Source: Flavobacteriales bacterium
GTDB taxonomy: Bacteria > Bacteroidota > Bacteroidia > Flavobacteriales_D > Sanyastnellaceae
Direction: 5' to 3'
Assembly (NCBI GenBank): GCA_027488055.1
Contig: JAIYCK010000147.1
Location: 1 to 5,024, forward strand
Length of the DNA: 5,024 nt
The position numbers and the translations under genes were made by a program. Shown in pieces: positions 1 through 5,024 of the stretch; the stretch's first letter is position 1, and every line of letters starts with the position of its first letter. The notes beneath the pieces were generated by a model. The model saw only the letters and a program-made list of their open reading frames with translations, was not told the origin of the DNA and made no database searches.

Positions 1-23
1 AAACACAGGGTGAATGAGAAAAG

Positions 24-130
24 AGGAAATCTATATACTAGTTTCATGAGCGTTTCGAAAGAGATAATGTGCCTTCTACCCAATTGAATCGCATCGGATT
101 GAGATGAATGAAACTAGTAGATAGTTTCCT
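24..130. repeat. Structured repeat element, copy 1 (conserved core inside a long variable stem)
   Basis: The outer arms form a long inverted repeat. Bases 31-47 pair with 108-124 in 16 of 17 positions (the A35/G120 pair fails). With T30 bulged, 24-29 pair with 125-130, giving a stem of about 22 bp. Inside lies the core GATAATGTGCCTTCTACCCA (63-82), followed by CGCAT (90-94) and ATTGAGAT (98-105), all of which recur in copy 2. A GCGTT just inside the 5' arm (50-54) is also shared. GTGC (69-72) can pair with GCAT (91-94) to enclose the core loop. There is no open reading frame here. Stem sequence differs from copy 2 while pairing is kept, which argues for selection on a folded RNA or single-stranded DNA. 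The transcribed strand is not known, and I recognise no named RNA family. Confidence 0.6.
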
Positions 131-160
131 GTGGATGGTGTTTTCAGTGTGAACTGTAAT

Positions 161-284
161 AAAAAAGAAATCCTTAATGGGAGACTAAAATTATCGGGCG
201 TTCAATACTGATAATGTGCCTTCTACCCATTTTGACCGCATATTGAGATAACGATTGTGTGCATCCCACTAAGGATCTTTTTTT
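161..284. repeat. Structured repeat element, copy 2 (same core, different enclosing stem)
   Basis: The core GATAATGTGCCTTCTACCCA recurs exactly at 210-229, 147 bases after copy 1, followed by CGCAT (237-241) and ATTGAGAT (242-249). A three-base CGG present in copy 1 is missing here. The enclosing stem is unrelated in sequence to that of copy 1: 170-182 pair with 264-276 in 12 of 13 positions, and the A-rich run 162-169 can extend the stem against the T run 278-284. Two inner pairings compete for the same bases: 202-207 with 241-246 (continued by 191-195 with 247-251), or 213-219 with 238-244. The fold could therefore switch, or one pairing may simply be chance. The T run after the 3' arm, in + orientation, resembles a terminator tail, but the stem spans about 80 bases, which is unusual for an intrinsic terminator. 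Confidence 0.6.
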
Positions 285-545
285 CTTCAGTTTTTCATTT
301 AAGCTTCACCATCGTTATGATGAACAAGACAAATATCTGAAGATGCTTTCGTTGTCACAAGCGTAAAATCACCCAATTTTATAACCGTTAAAACACCTGT
401 ATTTGTTAATTTTTATTTTTCGTCTAATCCTTTTGTATTAGCTCGATTGGCTGTTTTGATCGGTTCAATTTTTTATCTTAGAGGTGCTAATTATAATTTA
501 GTCGATTAATTGCTGCAACTTATCTTAATAAAGTGAATGCTGATT
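285..545. other. AT-rich non-coding stretch between the repeats and the first gene
   Basis: No reading frame of useful length or recognisable protein appears on either strand. Visible structure is weak: a small hairpin around CATC/GATG at about 310-325, a CTAAT/ATTAG inverted repeat at 424-428 and 437-441, and a distant CTTCAG/CTGAAG pair at 285-290 and 337-342. The base composition is strongly AT-rich, as expected for a Bacteroidota upstream region. I see no third copy of the repeat core here. Confidence 0.5.
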
Positions 546-553
546 TATTTTTG
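546..553 (+). promoter_or_regulatory. Candidate -7 promoter element (TATTTTTG)
   Basis: TATTTTTG matches the Bacteroidota primary sigma factor -7 consensus TAnnTTTG exactly. It lies 45 bases before the ATG at 599, which would leave a leader of roughly 35-40 bases. A TTG -33 element at the usual spacing (about 17-23 bases upstream) is not visible, so the call rests on one element only. If real, it drives the small protein, membrane protein and kinase genes together. Confidence 0.4.
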
Positions 554-598
554 TACCGCTTGAAACTTTAGAAATTTTATCTTTTAATCTCAAAATAA

Positions 599-1036
599 AT
601 GAATATTTATTCTCTTATAATTGGTGCCACTCTGGGAGTAGGGGGCACTGCTGGTGCGTATGAAATGCTTGAAGTAAAATGCGAGGATGCGACTACAAAA
701 TCCATCAAATGGTCGGAGGCGAAGACTTTTGCAAGTGATTATATGACTGCCGCAAGTCCGCATTTGAAGACATCTGATGGGTCGACCTTGAAGGGTTGGT
801 TCATGGAAAAATGCTGGATCGACGCCTTGTTTGCGCGCTATCCGCAAGCTGATGGCCTTCAAATTTACATAGGATGGGATCAGGCCAATAATCGAAATAA
901 TTTGATTTGGATGGCCAGTGCTCCGTGGGACAACGGCGGCGTGATGGAACGACAAAATTTGATCGAAGACGGAACGGTATTGGATTATTCACCTTTTTGT
1001 CCTACTGGTTGTCCAACCAAGAATGAATTGCCATAA
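599..1036 (+). CDS. Small Cys-containing protein with CPTGCP C-terminus, function unknown
   Basis: The protein has 145 residues, starting at an ATG after an A-rich leader with no clear Shine-Dalgarno. Residues about 3-22 are hydrophobic and rich in Gly/Ala (LIIGATLGVGGTAGA), which suits a membrane anchor or uncleaved signal. A soluble domain follows, with a helix-like WSEAKTFASDYMTAAS segment (38-53), then GWFMEKCWIDALFARYP (66-82), then DGLQIYIGWD (85-94), and it ends in SPFCPTGCP (131-139). Cysteines fall at 28, 72, 134 and 138. From memory, Bacteroidota carry small uncharacterised proteins with a similar plan: helical N-half, a hydrophobic strand around YfG, and a C-terminal CPPxCP-like motif. 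I cannot name a family with certainty. The stop is 30 bases before the ATG of the membrane protein gene, so the two are probably co-transcribed. A role as a partner of the downstream sensor system is inferred from position only. The paired cysteines might bind a metal or form a disulfide. Confidence 0.75.
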   Translation: MNIYSLIIGATLGVGGTAGAYEMLEVKCEDATTKSIKWSEAKTFASDYMTAASPHLKTSDGSTLKGWFMEKCWIDALFARYPQADGLQIYIGWDQANNRNNLIWMASAPWDNGGVMERQNLIEDGTVLDYSPFCPTGCPTKNELP

Positions 1037-1066
1037 TATTGCGTTCAGGTGTGGCATGTAACTCAT

Positions 1067-1699
1067 ATGATTTTGTTATTGGTCTATTGCCTCCTTGGCA
1101 TCGTGATCATTTTAAGCTACAATGGGTATAATTCGCTATTTAAAATGATAAGCCTTTACTTAGGCTCTATCATATTTATGGAAGGGATGTTAGCGGTTTT
1201 GGCTTTTCTGAGATTATCCACGGTATTCCACTACAAGCTTCAGTTCCTCGTGAGTATGTTCTTTTTTTTTATGGTTATCCATCGATTTGGATTGACTGGT
1301 AAACGAAAAAAATACGCACAATTGCTTGGACTGCAGTTTGCCTTCTTTTGGTTGGTAAGTGTGATGTTCGATCGACAGACCTCTTCTTTTCCTACGATAT
1401 TGTTTACATCTGTGCAATTCTGTCATATCCTGTGTTCCTTATTAGGCTTGTTGGAATTGTTGCAAAGAACTTCAAATATTCCATTGACAAATCAAGGGGT
1501 GTTTTGGTTTTTTGTTAGTCTTTTCTGCTTCTATTGTTATTCATTTTTATGTTTCGGATCAAGAGCTATGGAATCCTCGAACATTGAGGCGTATCACGTC
1601 TATCTCGTTCTGTATGGTAATATTTTTCTATATGGAGTTTTAACTGTGGTCATGGCATTGCAGAATAATCGTTATTTTGCACGCCGACATGACGTTTGA
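1067..1699 (+). CDS. Seven-helix integral membrane protein, putative split sensor for the downstream kinase
   Basis: Counted from the ATG at 1067 (210 residues), hydrophobic helices fall at about 2-20, 28-48, 58-75, 84-102, 109-132, 144-164 and 177-198. The positive loop GKRKK after helix 3 and the RYFARRH tail after helix 7 place both on the cytoplasmic side. That gives seven helices with the N-terminus outside. There is no catalytic motif and no recognised domain. A GTG at 1049 in the same frame would add six residues and lies 12 bases after the upstream stop. I prefer ATG because GTG starts are less common and the extra residues are not hydrophobic, but neither start has a good ribosome binding site. 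The gene overlaps the kinase start by 11 bases, which implies translational coupling. The kinase has no sensory domain of its own, so this protein may supply the sensing part. That is inference from arrangement. A run of nine T lies inside the gene at 1262-1270. Confidence 0.75.
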   Translation: MILLLVYCLLGIVIILSYNGYNSLFKMISLYLGSIIFMEGMLAVLAFLRLSTVFHYKLQFLVSMFFFFMVIHRFGLTGKRKKYAQLLGLQFAFFWLVSVMFDRQTSSFPTILFTSVQFCHILCSLLGLLELLQRTSNIPLTNQGVFWFFVSLFCFYCYSFLCFGSRAMESSNIEAYHVYLVLYGNIFLYGVLTVVMALQNNRYFARRHDV

Positions 1700-2465
1700 G
1701 TTCTACATAGCCATCATTGCCGCGAGCGGATTGTTTGTTTTTTTGGCGCTATTCATCGTGGCTTTTGTCTGGCGTTATAACCAGCAGCAAAAGTATTTTG
1801 AGGCCGAGAAGGTGCATTTGGAGTTGTCGTTGCAAAAAGAAGCAACTTTGGCACAACTCGAAATGAGCGAACAACTGCTGATGAAAATTTCACAAGAAAT
1901 TCATGACAACATTGGTGCCTCTCTGACCTTGGCAAAGATGCAATTGGCTTTGATGGACGCATCCACTTATCAATTGAAGGCGGATCGCACCATGGAAATA
2001 CTGACCCGCTCGATTGAGGATTTACGCAATTTATCCAAATCCATCAATGGCAATTACATCCTGGAACAAGGGTTGGAAAAGGCCATTCAAAGGGAATTGG
2101 AAATCATCAACTCGTCGGGGGCCATGTTGGCACGTTTTGTATCGCACGCAGATGATTTAAGGCTTTCGAACGAGCTGGAGATCGTCATTTTCAGGGCGAT
2201 CCAGGAGTCAATGAACAATGCATTGAAACATTCCGAAGGCACCGAGATAGAGGTACAAGTCGTGAGCACCGCCGCTGATTGGACCTTCAAGGTAATCGAC
2301 AACGGAAGAGGCATGCATTTGGAACAAATTACCAAGAGTGTGGGATTGAACAGTTTAAAGGCGCGTATGCAAGCGACAGGCGGCCGATTGGAAATTCTAA
2401 CGGAGTTGAATGTGGGTACGGAAGTGCATTGCATTTTACCCAAAACCAGGAGTGTGATGAGCTGA
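1689..2465 (+). CDS. Membrane-anchored sensor histidine kinase, HisKA_3 / NarX-DegS type
   Basis: The kinase autophosphorylates on His and would pass phosphate to a NarL-type regulator, most likely the next gene. From the ATG at 1689 it has 258 residues. One transmembrane helix spans about 5-28, followed by a charged, probably coiled-coil linker (about 31-68). The HisKA_3 dimerisation box is SQEIHDNIGASL (68-79), with the predicted phospho-acceptor His72 followed by Asp73. The HATPase domain has the N box ESMNNALKHS (173-182), the G1 box DNGRGM (204-209) and the typical GLNSLKARMQATGG (219-232), then GT at 243-244. There is no PAS, GAF, TPR or periplasmic domain, so the protein carries transmitter modules only. 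A TTG at 1677 in frame could extend it by four residues. The ATG is preferred and overlaps the membrane protein's stop codon region by 11 bases. All core catalytic motifs are present, so an active enzyme is expected. Confidence 0.93.
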   Translation: MTFEFYIAIIAASGLFVFLALFIVAFVWRYNQQQKYFEAEKVHLELSLQKEATLAQLEMSEQLLMKISQEIHDNIGASLTLAKMQLALMDASTYQLKADRTMEILTRSIEDLRNLSKSINGNYILEQGLEKAIQRELEIINSSGAMLARFVSHADDLRLSNELEIVIFRAIQESMNNALKHSEGTEIEVQVVSTAADWTFKVIDNGRGMHLEQITKSVGLNSLKARMQATGGRLEILTELNVGTEVHCILPKTRSVMS

Positions 2466-2473
2466 AAATGTGC

Positions 2474-2509
2474 GTGCAAATTGTGCACAAAACATGTACA
2501 CAAAATGTA
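2474..2509. promoter_or_regulatory. Cluster of short direct and inverted repeats, candidate operator
   Basis: Between kinase and regulator, CACAAAACATGTA (2486-2498) is followed immediately by CACAAAATGTA (2499-2509), a direct repeat differing by a two-base gap. The same stretch holds the perfect palindrome TTGTGCACAA (2481-2490) and the inverted pair GTGCA (2474-2478) / TGCAC (2484-2488). The cluster ends about 30 bases before the candidate -7 element at 2540, a common place for an activator site. NarL-type regulators often bind short inverted or direct repeats and control their own genes, so autoregulation is plausible. No binding consensus is known for this protein. Confidence 0.35.
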
Positions 2510-2539
2510 AATGACTATAACGGATGGGCAATAGTTGTT

Positions 2540-2547
2540 TAGTTTTG
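2540..2547 (+). promoter_or_regulatory. Candidate -7 promoter element (TAGTTTTG) for the response regulator
   Basis: TAGTTTTG fits the Bacteroidota TAnnTTTG consensus exactly and stands 40 bases before the regulator's ATG, almost the same geometry as the element before the first gene. No TTG -33 element is seen at normal spacing, which would fit a promoter that depends on an activator bound at the repeats just upstream. It suggests the regulator can be transcribed separately from the kinase cluster. Confidence 0.4.
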
Positions 2548-2587
2548 CCGGTAGGTGATTTTTAACTGAATATGTAAAGCAAGTAAT

Positions 2588-3238
2588 ATGTCAAATGTAA
2601 ACGTTGCCATCGCAGATGATCATAAGTTACTCCGATTGGGCTTGGTTCAATTGGTGGAATCTTTGGGCTTCAGTGTGATTGGAGAAGCTGACAATGGATT
2701 GCAAATGACGGAGATGCTGAAGAAGAATCTAAAGCCTGATGTGATTCTCATGGATATCAATATGCCCGTCATGGATGGACTTGCAGCTACCAAGTGGATC
2801 AAAAAGAACTATCCAGAAATCAAAGTGCTTGGCTTGAGCATGCTCAACGATGATCCTACCATCATCAAAATGATTCGGTCTGGAGCCAAGGGATATTTGC
2901 TCAAGGACACCGAACCCAATGAACTCAAAAGAGCTATTTCGGAAGTGGTCACGAAGGGTTTTTATTTCTCACCTTTAGTCAATGGCAGACTCATCAATAG
3001 CATCACCGAGGAGGATCAAGGAAAGAATCCAGATGAAGCGCATTTGTCTGAAAAGGAATTGATTTTTTTGAATCTGATTTGCTCTGATAAGAGTTATCGT
3101 GAAATCGCAGATGAGATGTGCCTCAGTGTAAGGACCATCGATGGTTACCGTGATAGCTTGTTTCAAAAGCTCCAGGTGGAGAGCAGGGTGGGATTGGTGC
3201 TCTACGCTGTCAAAAAGAAGATTTTTATTATTGAATAA
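2588..3238 (+). CDS. Two-component response regulator, NarL/FixJ (LuxR-type HTH) family
   Basis: The protein is a cytoplasmic transcription factor of 216 residues, the normal length for the family. The receiver domain spans about 3-120: acidic pair Asp10-Asp11, phospho-acceptor Asp56 in DVILMDINMPVMDG, switch Ser84 in LGLS, and conserved Lys106 in GYLLKD. A short linker (about 125-150) leads to the LuxR-type DNA-binding domain (about 152-212), with LSEKEL at its start, the scaffold helix around SYREIADEMCLS and the recognition helix in SVRTIDGYRDSLFQKLQV. All receiver residues needed for phosphorylation are present. The start ATG has only an A-rich leader and no strong Shine-Dalgarno. The gene follows the kinase by 122 bases on the same strand, and the HisKA_3 kinase plus NarL regulator pairing is the standard cognate combination. 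Its target genes cannot be seen here. A self-regulating role is suggested by the repeats upstream. Confidence 0.95.
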   Translation: MSNVNVAIADDHKLLRLGLVQLVESLGFSVIGEADNGLQMTEMLKKNLKPDVILMDINMPVMDGLAATKWIKKNYPEIKVLGLSMLNDDPTIIKMIRSGAKGYLLKDTEPNELKRAISEVVTKGFYFSPLVNGRLINSITEEDQGKNPDEAHLSEKELIFLNLICSDKSYREIADEMCLSVRTIDGYRDSLFQKLQVESRVGLVLYAVKKKIFIIE

Positions 3239-3247
3239 GATAGTCTG

Positions 3248-3266
3248 TTGCAAACTCCGTTTGCAA
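3248..3266. other. Short perfect hairpin after the regulator stop codon
   Basis: TTGCAAAC (3248-3255) and GTTTGCAA (3259-3266) form a perfect 8-bp inverted repeat around a 3-base loop, starting nine bases after the regulator's stop. No T run follows, so it is not an intrinsic terminator by itself. It may protect the mRNA 3' end, or be a protein-binding palindrome. Confidence 0.5.
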
Positions 3267-3285
3267 ACAACATCGATGGTATAAG

Positions 3286-3310
3286 AAAAAAGGGGCCGAG
3301 GCCCCTTTTT
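3286..3310. terminator. Bidirectional intrinsic terminator between convergent genes
   Basis: A run of A leads into GGGGCC (3292-3297), then GA, then GGCCCC (3300-3305) and five T (3306-3310). The G+C stem is flanked by A on one side and T on the other, so it reads as a rho-independent terminator in both directions. It ends the regulator transcript on the + strand and the glutamine synthetase transcript on the minus strand, whose stop codon lies only about 10 bases away. Confidence 0.9.
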
Positions 3311-3319
3311 ATATTGCTA

Positions 3320-5024
3320 TTATCGCGTAAATAAGATTTCACGCATTTTTGGCAAAGGCCAAATCTCATCGTCTACAATCAACTCCAATGCATCGCAGTT
3401 CTCACGAATGTCATCCATGAGCGGCTTCACTTTCAATGCAAATGCCTCCGCTTGTTTCTCGACATCCAATTTGTGGGCCTTTGCAAGCTCTGCATTCATT
3501 TTGTCGATTAGCGTCTTGATATCATTCACGTGAAGACCAATGGCTTTCACGGTATCAATTTGCATTTTTGAAATGGCCTTCGCATCAACGGCTGACATGA
3601 TCTCTTTGATACCAAGTACATTGTTGATCAAGTCATTTTGGTATTGCAATGCAGCTGGGATCACATGATTGAGAGCGATATCGGCCGTTACGCGCGCTTC
3701 GATTTCACGACGACGGGTGTAGGTCTCCACTTCAATTTCATAGCGAGCATGAATCTCTTCGTGGGTAAGTACATGGAGTGCTTCGAACATTTTATGGATT
3801 GACTTGTCCTTCCAGACTTTCAATGCCAATGGGGTATTTTGTAGATTGCTCAAGCCTCTTTTAGCGGCTTCTTTTACCCATTCGTCACCATAGCCATTGC
3901 CTTCAAAACGGATGGCTTTGCTCACCTTGATGAGTTTTTGGAGCTCCTTTAGGATCGCCTCGTCTTTGTCATCTCCTTTGCCAATGCGTGTATCGACATC
4001 TTTCTTGAATTGATTCAAGCGATGCGCAACGATGGTGTTGAGTGTGATCATTGCGTTGGCGCAATTGGCGCTGCTACCCACTGCACGGAACTCGAATTTA
4101 TTGCCTGTAAATGCAAAGGGCGAAGTACGGTTGCGATCGGTGTTGTCCAAAAGCACTTGAGGCAATTTGCCAATATTCAATTTCAACTCCGTCTTGTCTT
4201 GCGGCGTCATTTTACCTGCTTTGATGTTCTTTTCCAAGTCATCGAGCATGGCACTCAATTGCTCGCCCAAGAACACAGACATGATGGCTGGCGGTGCTTC
4301 ATTGGCGCCCAAACGGTGGTCGTTGCCGACAGTCGCAATGGAGGCTCTCAATACGTCCGCATTTTCGTGAATGGCAGCTACGGTATTGACCAAGAAGGTC
4401 AAGAACTGCATATTGCTTTTTGGATTTTTACCTGGCTTCAATAGATTGACACCGGTGTTGGTGCTCAGTGCCCAGTTGTTGTGTTTACCGCTTCCATTGA
4501 TTCCCTCAAATGGTTTTTCGTGGAGCAATACGCGGAAATTGTGTTTGCGTGCTGTTTTCTCCAACACATCCATGACCAATTGGTTGTGGTCGTTGGCCAA
4601 ATTCGCCTCTTCAAACATAGGCGCCAATTCGAACTGGTTGGGAGCAACTTCGTTGTGGCGAGTGGTCACAGGTATGCCCAAGTGGTGTGATTCGGTTTCG
4701 AAATCCTTCATGAAAGCCATCACGCGCTCTGGGATGGTACCAAAATAGTGGTCTTCCAATTGTTGACCTTTTGCGGGGCGTGCACCAAAGAGCGCGCGGC
4801 CCGACATCTGAATGTCATAGCGAGCGTTGTAAAGCGCTGAGTCGATCAAGAAATATTCTTGTTCCCAACCAAGTGTGATATTCACTTTGTTGACCTCTTT
4901 GTCAAAGTATTGACATACCGAAGTAGCCGCTTGATCAACCGCATGCAAGGCCTTCAAGAGAGGCATTTTGTAATCCAATGCATGGCCTGTGTATGAGATG
5001 AAAATTGTTGGAATACAAAGAGTA
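3320..5024 (-). CDS. glnN: Glutamine synthetase type III, 5' end cut by the window edge
   Basis: The enzyme joins ammonia to glutamate with ATP to make glutamine, the entry point of nitrogen assimilation, as a large cytoplasmic oligomer. The frame stays open to the window edge: reading in from 5023 it gives TLCIPTIFISYTGHALDYK, a typical GSIII segment. The true start is therefore outside, and a TTG at 4978 is not the start. There are 567 residues visible; GSIII proteins are usually about 700-730, so roughly 150 N-terminal residues are missing. Visible motifs (numbered from the first visible residue) are GWEQEYFLID (52-61), TRHNEVAPNQFELAP (121-135), the NGSGKHNNW catalytic signature (176-184), NDHRLGANEAPPAI (234-247), and RNRTSPFAFTG followed by EFR (about 297-313). 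The C-terminal part is helical, ending PKMREILFTR. No damage is visible. The gene is convergent to the regulator and shares a terminator with it. Its promoter is outside the window. Confidence 0.96.
   Translation of the reverse strand, partial: TLCIPTIFISYTGHALDYKMPLLKALHAVDQAATSVCQYFDKEVNKVNITLGWEQEYFLIDSALYNARYDIQMSGRALFGARPAKGQQLEDHYFGTIPERVMAFMKDFETESHHLGIPVTTRHNEVAPNQFELAPMFEEANLANDHNQLVMDVLEKTARKHNFRVLLHEKPFEGINGSGKHNNWALSTNTGVNLLKPGKNPKSNMQFLTFLVNTVAAIHENADVLRASIATVGNDHRLGANEAPPAIMSVFLGEQLSAMLDDLEKNIKAGKMTPQDKTELKLNIGKLPQVLLDNTDRNRTSPFAFTGNKFEFRAVGSSANCANAMITLNTIVAHRLNQFKKDVDTRIGKGDDKDEAILKELQKLIKVSKAIRFEGNGYGDEWVKEAAKRGLSNLQNTPLALKVWKDKSIHKMFEALHVLTHEEIHARYEIEVETYTRRREIEARVTADIALNHVIPAALQYQNDLINNVLGIKEIMSAVDAKAISKMQIDTVKAIGLHVNDIKTLIDKMNAELAKAHKLDVEKQAEAFALKVKPLMDDIRENCDALELIVDDEIWPLPKMREILFTR

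Noticed and set aside
24..284. Repeat pair as a CRISPR array or integron attC sites
   Set aside because: There are only two units with unequal, self-complementary flanks and no spacer-like regularity. attC sites conserve their outer ends and vary in the middle, the opposite of what is seen here.
264..284. 3' arm of copy 2 plus T run as an ordinary intrinsic terminator
   Set aside because: The arms are about 80 bases apart with a conserved core between them, unlike a compact terminator hairpin. A terminating role cannot be excluded, but it is not the simplest reading.
590..955. Minus-strand reading frame opposite the small protein gene
   Set aside because: It has no recognisable domain, lies antisense to a gene that fits the + strand cluster, and looks like a chance frame.
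2279..2542. + strand reading frame over the end of the kinase gene
   Set aside because: It overlaps the conserved ATPase motifs of the kinase in another frame and its protein resembles nothing known.
4010..4748. + strand reading frames inside the glutamine synthetase gene
   Set aside because: They lie antisense to a highly conserved enzyme; long open frames there are by-products of its codon use.
4976..4978. TTG as the start codon of the glutamine synthetase gene
   Set aside because: The frame upstream stays open to the window edge and encodes conserved GSIII sequence (TLCIPTIFISYTG), so the gene begins outside the window.

Overview
The window most likely comes from a member of the Bacteroidota, perhaps the Saprospiria/Chitinophagia side, though the genus cannot be fixed from sequence alone. 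Supporting signs are a type III glutamine synthetase, a NarL-type two-component pair with a short histidine kinase, weak Shine-Dalgarno signals with A-rich leaders, and two exact matches to the Bacteroidota -7 promoter consensus TAnnTTTG.

Layout. Bases 1-598 hold no credible gene. The first ~285 bases contain two tandem copies of an imperfect repeat sharing an exact 20-base core (63-82 and 210-229). Each copy is enclosed by its own long inverted repeat, and the two enclosing stems are unrelated in sequence. This looks like a structured RNA (or structured DNA) element present twice. Bases 285-598 are AT-rich leader with a candidate promoter at 546-553.

Bases 599-2465 form a tight + strand cluster: a small Cys-containing protein ending in a CPTGCP motif, a seven-helix membrane protein, and a membrane-anchored HisKA_3-type histidine kinase whose start overlaps the preceding stop by 11 bases. 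After a 122-base gap with short repeats, palindromes and a second candidate promoter comes a NarL/LuxR-type response regulator (2588-3238). I infer one signalling unit: the seven-helix protein (possibly with the small protein) senses, the kinase transmits, and the regulator changes transcription. The stimulus and targets are unknown.

The regulator gene converges on glnN-type glutamine synthetase III (minus strand, 3320 to beyond 5024). A short hairpin and a near-perfect bidirectional terminator lie between them. The synthetase is cut by the window edge and lacks its N-terminal part. It looks like an ordinary housekeeping neighbour, not part of the signalling unit.

The items most worth following up are the duplicated structured element and the small protein / 7TM protein / kinase / regulator arrangement.
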